From JAJZOM01 sp046703545 (GTDB lineage: Archaea > Thermoplasmatota > Thermoplasmata > Thermoplasmatales > Thermoplasmataceae): a DNA stretch of 24,259 bases. Positions 7,460 through 14,409 of the stretch are shown piece by piece. Position 1 is the first letter of the stretch. Each line of letters begins with the position of its first letter. Where the stretch lies: positions 1 through 24,259 of the forward strand of contig JBJKSX010000009.1 in assembly GCA_046703545.1 (NCBI GenBank), given 5' to 3'. The notes under the pieces were generated by a model. The model did no database searches and had not been told where the DNA came from. It was given only the letters and a program-made list of their open reading frames with translations. The translations under genes and the position numbers were made by a program.

Positions 7460-8277
7460 ATTGCCTTGTATCTCTTGAGGGAAACCTCGAAGATCTCCCC
7501 GTCCGAGCCCAGCGTGTTCAGAACCTCGTCCACATCAGCCTGCGTTATGGATGCGTTCTGGGCTGCGGCGATGATATCCTCATATCTGCAGCCTTTTCCG
7601 TCCTCGTCGTTGTTGCTAATGTAATCAAGGACAAAGTCCTTATGCTGGGAATTGCCTGAATCCTGCAGCGTTGTGGAAGCCCCCCCACTGACCAGTGCCT
7701 CAATCTCTGAGGTGCTGTAGCCTGGATAGTTCTTTAGGGCCCTGAGGGCGCATTCCGCCTCTATGGTTGAATAACCCATTGAAGTGAGCTCTTCAACCGT
7801 TGGAGAATCATTCCTGCCGGCAGCCTTGATTGCGTAAATTTTCCTTCTGGCCACATGGTTCGACCTTGTGTTCCAGTATTTCAGTGCAACATCATCAATC
7901 CTTGTGGCTATCTCCGGGTTGACGTTGAAATACATCTTGCCCTCGTTCTGGAAAGAGTTCACCCTTCCCATTACCATCACGGTGTCATTTATTTCCAGCT
8001 CGTCAAGGGCTATCTTCCCCTCGCTGCCAAAGTCATTCTGGAAAGCGCTGAGATAAAAATTCCCGGAGGAATCTGACACTGTCATCCTTGTCATGTTCTC
8101 TTCAGAGTTTTTTTGAGTGACCTTACCCGCTATGAGGACCCTTCTGACCCTGGACCCAAGGGGAGTTATTACATAGGGTTTGGACCTCTCCTCTTCCGCG
8201 TTCTCCTCCAGTACCACAGAATCCCTCAGCTCCCTTGCAGTGATCCAGTATGCGAATTCGCGCTTTCTGGGCATCAC
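7456..8277 (-). CDS. RPA-associated OB-fold protein (COG3390-like)
   Basis: A 273-residue protein, third gene of an RPA operon. After a short N-terminus (KREFAYWITARELRDS, about residues 5-20) an OB fold covers about 45-125: 'RRVLIAGKVTQKN...MTRMTVSDSSGNFYLSAFQ...LEINDTVMVMGRV...YFNVNPE'. The C-terminal half has helical segments, including 'VEELTSMGYSTIEAECALRALKNYPG', and a terminal winged-helix-like region ('DEDGKGCRYEDIIAAAQNASITQADVDEVLNTLGSDGEIFE'). That architecture is that of archaeal RPA-associated proteins, which in haloarchaea are co-transcribed with RPA. The GTG at 8277 overlaps the RPA stop as GTGA, and a GGAGG lies 10 nt upstream inside RPA. An ATG follows at 8274 as the alternative start. 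Likely acts with RPA on single-stranded DNA. Confidence 0.8.
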   Translation of the reverse strand: MMPRKREFAYWITARELRDSVVLEENAEEERSKPYVITPLGSRVRRVLIAGKVTQKNSEENMTRMTVSDSSGNFYLSAFQNDFGSEGKIALDELEINDTVMVMGRVNSFQNEGKMYFNVNPEIATRIDDVALKYWNTRSNHVARRKIYAIKAAGRNDSPTVEELTSMGYSTIEAECALRALKNYPGYSTSEIEALVSGGASTTLQDSGNSQHKDFVLDYISNNDEDGKGCRYEDIIAAAQNASITQADVDEVLNTLGSDGEIFEVSLKRYKAI

Positions 8278-9374
8278 TGGAAATCAGCCTCCAGCATTGC
8301 AGAGAATTTTTTGAGAAACTCCTCGTCCATGTACCTTATTGAATTGATCCTGAGTGTGAGCCCCATCTGGCTCTTCACCACATCACCGTTGATGACAACC
8401 GCCTTTCCCGGTATGTGGTCCTCAAGTGCAGCCTGTATTGAACGCCGCGATATCGCAGTGTTGGATGGCACAAACTGCTCCTGGGTCAGCCCGATAAGCG
8501 GGAGGAATGCATACTTTCCGCCCGTGCACTGCAAATGGCCGGTGCCGTCGTCCAGCGTGAAATACGCAAACATGTCGTAAACCAGCGGTGCCTCTGGATG
8601 GTCGGGGCACCTGAGGTCCTCCAGCCTCTGGTTGCATTCTGAACATCGCATCACAAGGCCGCTCTTCTGGCCAAAAGTAACCGCGAATCCCTGGACGGTT
8701 ACTCCTCCAATGGGGCCCGTGACGTCGGCTATGTTCATTATCCTTTCAGTGATCTCGTATTCAAGCTTTGCAGGCATTACGCGTGTATTGTCGTTGATGG
8801 TGATCCTGAGCCGGCCCTTGTATTCGGATACTTTTCCGCCTTCAATCCTTATCGTCTCCCCTTCCTTCAGTTCCTTGCCAAAGGATGAAAGCCGGATTTT
8901 GCCAGTATCGTCCTCAAAATCGGCCGAGAAGAGCTGGTTTTTCTCCCCATTCCTCTCAAATTCCCTCTGCCTGACGTTTGAGACTCTTCCATCTATGCTC
9001 ACGTAGGGGTCCTTGGTGGTCACATCCTTCACCTTGAGGTCCTTGAAGGTCCTCTTGACCTCCATCTCCTCACCGGGCTTCAGTACAACCTCTGACCTTG
9101 AGTCTATGTAAACCCGGTTCACATTGTTGTACTCCCTTGTGGAGCAGTTCTTAACCTCAACCACATCACCGTTCTGGATGGTATTTGGGAATACCCATGC
9201 AGTGAAGGATATTGTGCCCGTTTCATCACCCAGAATGCCATAAAAGTAAACCGTCTCTCCCTTGTCATTCTTTATAGTCCGCTGCTGAAGTGATACTATT
9301 TTTGCATGCAAGCTTAAGTTCTGTTTGCCGGGAACCAGCGTCCCTATTTTCGGAAATTCGTCCTGTGATATCAT
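8274..9374 (-). CDS. Replication protein A, single-stranded DNA-binding, zinc-finger type
   Basis: A 366-residue protein with three OB-like units. Unit 1 is about residues 18-98 (LSLHAKIVSLQQRT...GILGDETGTISFTAW...GDVVEVKN). Unit 2 is about 112-200 (KVKDVTTKDPYVSIDGRVSNV...FEDDTGKIRLSSFG...GETIRIEGG). A C-terminal unit of about 220-340 carries a zinc ribbon C244-x2-C247-x8-C256-x2-H259, then FAYFTLDDGTGHLQCT. This is the euryarchaeal RPA architecture: coating and protecting single-stranded DNA in replication, repair and recombination. Overlaps with the gene before (ATGA, 4 nt) and after (GTGA, 4 nt) make a tightly coupled operon. Confidence 0.92.
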   Translation of the reverse strand: MISQDEFPKIGTLVPGKQNLSLHAKIVSLQQRTIKNDKGETVYFYGILGDETGTISFTAWVFPNTIQNGDVVEVKNCSTREYNNVNRVYIDSRSEVVLKPGEEMEVKRTFKDLKVKDVTTKDPYVSIDGRVSNVRQREFERNGEKNQLFSADFEDDTGKIRLSSFGKELKEGETIRIEGGKVSEYKGRLRITINDNTRVMPAKLEYEITERIMNIADVTGPIGGVTVQGFAVTFGQKSGLVMRCSECNQRLEDLRCPDHPEAPLVYDMFAYFTLDDGTGHLQCTGGKYAFLPLIGLTQEQFVPSNTAISRRSIQAALEDHIPGKAVVINGDVVKSQMGLTLRINSIRYMDEEFLKKFSAMLEADFQ

Positions 9375-9982
9375 GCGTACATTCCACTCGATTCGTTTTC
9401 GTCGCCCTTTCCCATCAGCTGGGAAAGGATGCTGTCTGATTCACTCTTGGAGAGCCCTATCTTCTCCATGAGGAACTTTTCAATGTCTTCCTTGGTGCTT
9501 CCAGAGCGTATCATGTCCTGGACCATGAGGAGCATTCTCTCCGTGATTCTTGTCTGGAACTGCTCCTCCAGGTTAAGGGTCTTCACCATTAGGTATATGG
9601 AGGAAAGAAGAAGGTTCAGGCCCTCATTCAGTTCGGCCTTGCTGAGTGAGTCGAGTTCAAGGTCAACCCTGGTTATGACTTCCTCATGAATGCCTTCTAT
9701 CATGAACTTCACAAGGTCGATCTGCCGGTTCAGGATCAGCAGTACCCTGTATATGGAGAGCCTGTCGTTATTTTCCATGACAGCGGTCTCAATCCCTGTC
9801 TTGAGGAAGACCCTCATGACGCCGCCGTCGAATTTGAGGAAAATGGAGAATGGTATCTTCTCGTTCTCGAGAACCAGGTGGGAGTTGTACCGCTTTATTT
9901 CCCATGGAATGTCCACCAGATTTCCCGATGTCTCATCCTTTCCGCCCAACCAGCTCAAAACTTCCTCCTTGGAAACTGACAT
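9371..9982 (-). CDS. Uncharacterised protein leading the RPA operon (YbjN/T3SS-chaperone-like fold suspected)
   Basis: A 203-residue soluble protein that I do not recognise by name. Residues about 20-130 alternate strands and helices: 'WEIKRYNSHLVLENEKIPFSIFLKFDGGVMRVFLKTGIETA', then 'RLSIYRVLLILNRQIDLVKFMIEG', 'VITRVDLELDSLSKAELNEGLNLLLSSIYLMVKTL'. The pattern of a helix ending in L-N-R-x-x-x-x-x-K-F followed by a strand 'v-x-l-x-l-x-l-d-x-L-s-x-x-E-L' resembles YbjN and class I type-III chaperone folds (inference). The C-terminal ~60 residues are helical and end in a UBA-like 'EDIEKFLMEKIGLSKSESDSILSQLM'. As first gene of the operon, ATGA-overlapping RPA, it is likely a partner or regulator of RPA. 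It starts at an ATG about 26 nt after a TATA-like box. Confidence 0.75.
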   Translation of the reverse strand: MSVSKEEVLSWLGGKDETSGNLVDIPWEIKRYNSHLVLENEKIPFSIFLKFDGGVMRVFLKTGIETAVMENNDRLSIYRVLLILNRQIDLVKFMIEGIHEEVITRVDLELDSLSKAELNEGLNLLLSSIYLMVKTLNLEEQFQTRITERMLLMVQDMIRSGSTKEDIEKFLMEKIGLSKSESDSILSQLMGKGDENESSGMYA

Positions 9983-10003
9983 CTGTTAACCATGATGAGT
10001 GCC

Positions 10004-10011
10004 GATATATG
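10004..10011 (-). promoter_or_regulatory. TATA-like box of the RPA operon
   Basis: CATATATC on the minus strand, about 26 nt before the ATG at 9982. It is part of a 100-bp divergent promoter region shared with the MFS gene. Confidence 0.5.
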
Positions 10012-10052
10012 TTTTTTCGTGCCACCAATGCGTTCTATTGTCACATCGCTCA

Positions 10053-10061
10053 TTTTATATT
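10053..10061 (+). promoter_or_regulatory. TATA-like box of the MFS transporter
   Basis: TTTTATATT centred about 26 nt before the ATG at 10083. Confidence 0.5.
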
Positions 10062-10082
10062 TTGTAACGATAACCCAAAATC

Positions 10083-11261
10083 ATGGTACAGCGCAGCAGT
10101 TTGGGCATTACCTCAATAATGGTTTCCAGGCTGTTTTATGCTACGAACTGGTTCAACATTTCACCTGCGCTTCTGCCCATAAGCCAGACTTTTGGTGTTC
10201 CGCTTTCATACTCCGGGCTTGCGCTCTCTTCTTTTCTTCTTGGGGCCGGAGTATTCCAGCTCCCGGCTGGAATCCTGTCATCCAAGATTGGTTCGCGGAA
10301 GACCGCACTGCTGGGCCTCTATTTGATGGCCGCAGCAGCGGTGCTTTCTGCCCTTTCAGCCAATTTCGTTGAAGTCGTGGTTCTGAGGTTCCTGGTCGGC
10401 GTTGGCGCAGCTTTCTATTTCAGCACCGCCATTGCGCTGCTCAACGAACTGGACCCCGACAATATCGCAAAACAGATCGGATACTACAATGCCTCTTTCA
10501 ATATAGGCGCGGGCGGCGGCATAATTGTGTTCACGCCCCTCATCCCCATATATGGCTGGAGAATGGATTTTCTCGTTTCCGGCTTGCTTGTCCTTGTTTC
10601 AGCTGCCTTCCTGCAGATTGCAATAAAGAAGGGAAACCATTACACAAGTTTCGACCTCAGCGGCCTCAGGACAAGGCTCCTGGACCGCAGGACCTGGTTC
10701 ATAGGAATAGGTTTTGTAGGGTTGTGGTCCCTGAACTATACCCTGCCTGAATATTTCAAGACCTACGCGACCCTGATTGGAATAGATTCCAACATAGCAG
10801 GCATAATGGGGGGCATCGTCCCCATTGCCGGAATTGCCGGGGGCATCCTCGTTTCAACAATAAGGAGGTACAACCCGATAAGGCTTGGAACCGTCCTGGT
10901 CATAGTGATCGGCCTTCTTGTAGCCATGATACCGGCGATGCCGCATTACGGATACTGGTTCGTTATGGTACTAACAGGGCTCATCGCAACAATGGTCATA
11001 TCGCTGGAATACGCAATCATTGCCCTTATGGACAGGAGCAGCAGGTACATGGCACTGAATGTGGGCCTGATCAATTCGGTTCAGATAGGCATTGGATCCA
11101 CTGTCCCACTGATTTTTGGATTCATAGTCGCATACGGTTTCACATACTCCTGGATTTACCTCGGTGCATTCTCCATTGCTACCCTTGCTTTCCTCCTGTT
11201 GCTTCCAAGAGGCATGGTGGAATCTTTCAAGGGAAACCAGAGCGGCTCGGCGGCAAAGTAG
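10083..11261 (+). CDS. Major facilitator superfamily transporter (12-helix type)
   Basis: A 392-residue polytopic membrane protein with about 12 hydrophobic segments. The first half carries an MFS motif-A-like loop between helices 2 and 3: 'PAGILSSKIGSRKTALLG' (about residues 60-78). A glycine-rich helix 5 region follows ('YNASFNIGAGGGIIVF'). The second half repeats the pattern with 'GIVPIAGIAGGILVSTIRRYNPIR'. There is no soluble domain and no substrate-specific signature that I can name. A single gene behind its own TATA box, facing away from the RPA operon. It could import organic acids, nucleosides or sugars, or export drugs. Confidence 0.88.
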   Translation: MVQRSSLGITSIMVSRLFYATNWFNISPALLPISQTFGVPLSYSGLALSSFLLGAGVFQLPAGILSSKIGSRKTALLGLYLMAAAAVLSALSANFVEVVVLRFLVGVGAAFYFSTAIALLNELDPDNIAKQIGYYNASFNIGAGGGIIVFTPLIPIYGWRMDFLVSGLLVLVSAAFLQIAIKKGNHYTSFDLSGLRTRLLDRRTWFIGIGFVGLWSLNYTLPEYFKTYATLIGIDSNIAGIMGGIVPIAGIAGGILVSTIRRYNPIRLGTVLVIVIGLLVAMIPAMPHYGYWFVMVLTGLIATMVISLEYAIIALMDRSSRYMALNVGLINSVQIGIGSTVPLIFGFIVAYGFTYSWIYLGAFSIATLAFLLLLPRGMVESFKGNQSGSAAK

Positions 11262-11271
11262 GCAGAATCTG

Positions 11272-11304
11272 CACAGCATAACAAAAACAAATGAATTTGC
11301 TGTG
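11272..11304. repeat. Inverted repeat downstream of the MFS gene
   Basis: CACAGCA (11272-11278) and TGCTGTG (11298-11304) form a perfect 7-bp inverted repeat with a 19-nt AT-rich spacer. It lies about 10 nt after the MFS stop and upstream of the next gene's TATA-like TTTTAAAG. It could be an RNA 3' structure or an operator. Confidence 0.4.
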
Positions 11305-11348
11305 TTACATTTTAAAGAAGTAAAGCCTTCCTCAAGTAATGACAAACC

Positions 11349-11354
11349 GGAGGT
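11349..11354 (+). promoter_or_regulatory. Shine-Dalgarno deciding a TTG start
   Basis: GGAGGT ends 6 nt before the TTG at 11361. No in-frame ATG is nearer than residue 13, so this site supports the TTG initiation codon. Confidence 0.65.
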
Positions 11355-11360
11355 ACTTAT

Positions 11361-12362
11361 TTGCCTGACAATCCAGCAGATCCGGAAACAGTTGAGATGG
11401 CAAGGTTCGTTTGCCGCGTCATAGACGACGGTCATTTCAGCCTTTCACTGAAATGGGGCAGTGTCGTTGAAATAATGGAACAGGCCCTTGATATTAAAAG
11501 GGAAACGGTCATTGAGGCCCTGAAGACAGCCAATGTGGGCTTCACGGAGGAAAAGGACGCTGACTTCCTGGTTGCAGGCATCTATGACGCAACGGTAGGC
11601 CATGGCGTTGAAGAGAAGATATCCGCAAGGGTACTTTCCATAATAGGGTCTGACCCCATATACACCAACCTGCTGATGCTCATTTCAACAGAATACGATT
11701 TCACCCTCGCGCTGCTTGAGTTCCTGTTCAGAAAGCCCGGCCACCACCTGGACCATTTCCGCGATTCCCCGCTTTTGCCAATAATCACAAGTGACACTTT
11801 CATTGAGAGCAAGGCCTCCAACAGGTTCGTCAAGGAACTCCTGAAAAAGATGGAAGTGGATTTTGGGCGAATAAGGGAACTGGTGAGGAACGACTGGTTC
11901 ATGGACCTCATGACAATCCTCAAATCTGAGATCAATGTGAATCCCAGCAGCGGATTCATCAAGCTCATCGACAGAGAGGCACACACAATGAATCCCCAGG
12001 AAATCATGAACCTGATCTCTGACGGAACCATGGAAATGGTGGTCTTCAACAGGAATACGGTCTTGAAGCAGAAATTTGTATCAGCTGCATTCCTTAAGAG
12101 GTATGAGGCTGAGCACCACGAGAAGAAACTCAGGAGATTCTACTACTGGCTTGGGATTGCCAATGATTTCATACTTGGTGTCGAATTTCTCATCGGGAGC
12201 ATTGAATTCTTTCCGGGAATGCCGCAGGGTAGCCTGCTGATTGGAGTAGTGCTGTTCACCATAGGCAGTTCCCAGCTGGTTGCAAGGTCGGTCATCCAGA
12301 TCGTGATGAACCTGCATATCAGGTCGAGCAGAAAGAAGAAGATGCAGGAGCTCCCCAATTGA
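11361..12362 (+). CDS. Uncharacterised protein with a C-terminal YrhK-like membrane hairpin
   Basis: A 333-residue protein. About 250 residues of mostly helical, soluble sequence (no family recognised) precede a basic stretch (KRYEAEHHEKKLRRF). Two membrane helices follow at about residues 262-305 ('YWLGIANDFILGVEFLIGSIEFFPG' and 'GSLLIGVVLFTIGSSQLVARSVIQI'). The N-D-x-x-x-x-x-x-F-L-I-G-S-x-x-F-F segment and the following I-G-S-x-x-x-L-x-R-x-x-I resemble the YrhK-like domain (PF14145), by recollection. A His/Asp patch 'GHHLDHFRD' (about residues 126-134) stands out. The tail is basic (RSSRKKK), suggesting a cytoplasmic C-terminus. Starts at TTG with a strong Shine-Dalgarno and a leader of some 25-30 nt. 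It may form a unit with the Rieske gene 54 nt downstream, though that gene has its own TATA-like box. Confidence 0.8.
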   Translation: MPDNPADPETVEMARFVCRVIDDGHFSLSLKWGSVVEIMEQALDIKRETVIEALKTANVGFTEEKDADFLVAGIYDATVGHGVEEKISARVLSIIGSDPIYTNLLMLISTEYDFTLALLEFLFRKPGHHLDHFRDSPLLPIITSDTFIESKASNRFVKELLKKMEVDFGRIRELVRNDWFMDLMTILKSEINVNPSSGFIKLIDREAHTMNPQEIMNLISDGTMEMVVFNRNTVLKQKFVSAAFLKRYEAEHHEKKLRRFYYWLGIANDFILGVEFLIGSIEFFPGMPQGSLLIGVVLFTIGSSQLVARSVIQIVMNLHIRSSRKKKMQELPN

Positions 12363-12416
12363 TTCCGGTTCCCGCAGAACAGAAAATATAATTTCAAACC
12401 TCTCATTTCATTAGCC

Positions 12417-12752
12417 ATGGTATGGAAAAAGACAATTTCAGCCAAAGCCCTGCAAAAGGCAGGTCATGCCAGCGTTAAGGTGGGAGAGAATGTTGTTTTC
12501 ATCTCAAATGTTGGCGGAAAGCTGTTTGCAATGAATGGCGTCTGTTCTCACTTCAGGTGCATACTTGGAATTCTGGACCAGGAGAACCTCAAAGTGAGGT
12601 GCGCCTGCCATGACGCACTTTTCGAGCTGGAAACTGGAAAGATGGTAAAACCCCCCTTTGTTGCTCCTGACATGAAGATGGACAGCATGGGCCTAGACAC
12701 TTTTGAAATCAGGGAAGAGAACGGATTCATAGAAGTGGACCTTCCGCAATAA
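12417..12752 (+). CDS. Rieske [2Fe-2S] ferredoxin-like protein
   Basis: A 111-residue soluble protein consisting only of a Rieske domain. The cluster ligands are C43-x-H45 and C62-x2-H65, separated by 16 residues, with the typical 'N-G-V-C-S-H' before them and 'F-E-L-E-T-G-K' after. The second box reads R-C-A-C-H, and the first box is followed by F-R-C rather than the usual G-C. Such stand-alone Rieske proteins act as electron carriers or as small subunits of nitrite reductases and ring-hydroxylating oxygenases; no such partner is in the window. There is no signal peptide, so it is cytoplasmic. ATG at 12417 with an AAAATATAATTT box about 29 nt upstream. Converges on the DUF389 gene, 10 nt apart. 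Confidence 0.92.
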   Translation: MVWKKTISAKALQKAGHASVKVGENVVFISNVGGKLFAMNGVCSHFRCILGILDQENLKVRCACHDALFELETGKMVKPPFVAPDMKMDSMGLDTFEIREENGFIEVDLPQ

Positions 12753-12762
12753 TTTCCCATAG

Positions 12763-13749
12763 TCAGTAATAGGCGATGGTTATGAGTATGGAAAGCACCG
12801 ACGCATAGATCAGGAAAAAGAGGATGGATATGCTCTTTGCCTTCTGCTTCTCGTAATATTTCCTTGGAGTGATGCCTGAAGCCCTCAGGAAGGCGATTCC
12901 GCCAACCCTGAGTCCAAATATGTAGATCAGGGTGAGAATGAAGGCATTGAGGAAGTCATGCAGGTCTCCAAGCCCAAGGTATATGCCTGCAACGCCCAGT
13001 GGCGGCAACAACGCTGCGGCAATGGCTACTCCAACGAGTGTTTCCGGCAGCTTGGTGGTGAGGGCAAGGGCCGCTGCAAAGCCAAGGACTATTGCCACGA
13101 TTACATCCAGGGGAGATACAGTTGTCCTGCTGGTTATCTGAAGCCCGGGTGTTATGGATGTAACATTGGCTATTATGAAACTGATGGCAGCAGAAAGGGC
13201 CAGAGAAATTCCCACCAGTGTGAACAGGACCAGTTCGGACCTGACCAGCTGCTTCGTCCTTCCGAGGCTTCCGTTTACCATGGAAGCGCTTGCCGGGCCA
13301 AGAAGTGGGGAAAGCAGCATGGACCCGATGATGATGGGAATATTCTCGAGAAAAAGCCCAACCAGGACCACGATGGTCGATAACAGGACCATGATTATCG
13401 GGTACCTCTTGAGTTTCAGATGCTGGTCAAGCGGCTGGACTATAAGCTCAATTGGATTCTTGGATTTGGTTTCAGTGGCCTTCTTCTGCACATTCCTGAG
13501 TTTTGTGGAAACGTATGCAAGGACGTCCAGGACGATGATCTGGTTGTCAGATTTTCTCATATCCATGGCTGCACTGAGCTTTTCCATTGTGGAATCCAGC
13601 TGCTCATCGGGAACAGTGGTTGAATAGAAGAATATGTTGCCTATCTCTGAAGATGATGAGAACTTGGAGTATGTCATCTGCTCCGTGTTAAGGATATCCT
13701 CAATCTTACCCGCATCTTCCTCCTCTACGGATATTTCAACCCTCTTCAT
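12763..13749 (-). CDS. DUF389-family membrane protein
   Basis: About 328 residues from the ATG at 13749 (MKRVEIS). The N-terminal ~95 residues are soluble with an alternating strand/helix, ACT-like pattern. After a basic linker there are about six membrane helices: 'IIMVLLSTIVVLVGLFLENIPIIIGSMLLSPLLGP' (the conserved IPIIIGSMLLSPLLGP stretch is a DUF389/TIGR00341 hallmark), 'LFTLVGISLALSAAISFII', 'VIVAIVLGFAAALAL', 'VGVAIAAALLPPLGVAGI', and two at the C-terminus. Function is unknown; transport is assumed. An in-frame ATG 60 nt further upstream would add a 20-residue hydrophobic tail, but it lies over an AT-rich TATA-like region (13777-13789), so the shorter start is preferred. Single gene, convergent with the Rieske gene. 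Confidence 0.88.
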   Translation of the reverse strand: MKRVEISVEEEDAGKIEDILNTEQMTYSKFSSSSEIGNIFFYSTTVPDEQLDSTMEKLSAAMDMRKSDNQIIVLDVLAYVSTKLRNVQKKATETKSKNPIELIVQPLDQHLKLKRYPIIMVLLSTIVVLVGLFLENIPIIIGSMLLSPLLGPASASMVNGSLGRTKQLVRSELVLFTLVGISLALSAAISFIIANVTSITPGLQITSRTTVSPLDVIVAIVLGFAAALALTTKLPETLVGVAIAAALLPPLGVAGIYLGLGDLHDFLNAFILTLIYIFGLRVGGIAFLRASGITPRKYYEKQKAKSISILFFLIYASVLSILITIAYY

Positions 13750-13851
13750 GTCTGCACAATAGGAATATGGCAGTATGATAATATAATATCCCGCAGGAGG
13801 CGAAAACAATCGAATTCAGTTGTATTCAAGAGGTGCGAAATGAGGGCATGA

Positions 13852-13888
13852 TAGTTAGCTTTGGTTAATCTTTAAGTATCCCTAACTA
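13852..13888. promoter_or_regulatory. Candidate MarR operator flanking the promoter
   Basis: TAGTTAG (13852-13858) and CTAACTA (13882-13888) form a perfect 7-bp inverted repeat with centres 30 bp apart. Between them is a TATA-like CTTTAAGTA (about 13870-13878). The arrangement brackets the promoter of the MarR gene starting at 13899 and fits autorepression (inference). Confidence 0.5.
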
Positions 13889-13898
13889 ATCACCGGTC

Positions 13899-14402
13899 GT
13901 GAGTCACAAGGATTCTGTTTCACGGAAATGGGGGAAAACTGAAAATCTCTCTCTTGAGGATGAACTGAAATCAAATTTCAGGCAGCTTTTCCATGAATGG
14001 ATCTTTTTCCAGATGAAATTTGTCAGGGATGAGGGCCTTGCAATCCCGCAGTTGTTTACCCTCAGGTTCCTGTACTACAACAAGCCAAGGGACCTTTCGA
14101 CCATAGCCGACTTCATGGGTGTCAGCAAGCCCACGGTGACAGGACTCATGAATACCCTTGAGAAGGATGGGTTCGTGAAGAGGGCCCATGATGAGGAAGA
14201 CAGGCGAAGGGTTGACATCATCCTAACTGAAAAGAGCCTGGAACTGTTCAAGAGGTTTGAGGCAAAGACAACATTCGTGATCGAGGAATTCCTCTCCTCA
14301 ATTCCCGAAGATTCACAGATGAAACTGAACGTAACCATGACAATGCTCGCTGATAAACTCAGGGATGCCATGGAATACAGCAGCATAGAAGAAAAAAGGT
14401 GA
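13899..14402 (+). CDS. MarR-family transcriptional regulator
   Basis: A 167-residue protein. After an N-terminal helical stretch (LEDELKSNFRQLFHEW, dimerisation), the winged helix reads 'LSTIADFMGVSKPTVTGLMNTLEKDGFVKRAHDEEDRRRVDIILTEKSLELF' (about residues 75-125). It has the MarR recognition helix S-K-P-T-V-T-G-L-x-N-x-L and the wing D-x-R-R. A long C-terminal helix closes the dimer. It binds DNA as a dimer; ligand unknown, likely the substrate of the adjacent exporter. Start is GTG about 20-25 nt after the TATA-like box. The MFS exporter begins 7 nt after its stop, so the two form an operon. Confidence 0.93.
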   Translation: MSHKDSVSRKWGKTENLSLEDELKSNFRQLFHEWIFFQMKFVRDEGLAIPQLFTLRFLYYNKPRDLSTIADFMGVSKPTVTGLMNTLEKDGFVKRAHDEEDRRRVDIILTEKSLELFKRFEAKTTFVIEEFLSSIPEDSQMKLNVTMTMLADKLRDAMEYSSIEEKR

Positions 14403-14409
14403 AATAATA

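Noticed and set aside
13750..13809. 20-residue hydrophobic N-terminal extension of the DUF389 protein
   Set aside because: It lies in the AT-rich promoter-like stretch; DUF389 proteins start close to the M-K-R-V-E type segment.
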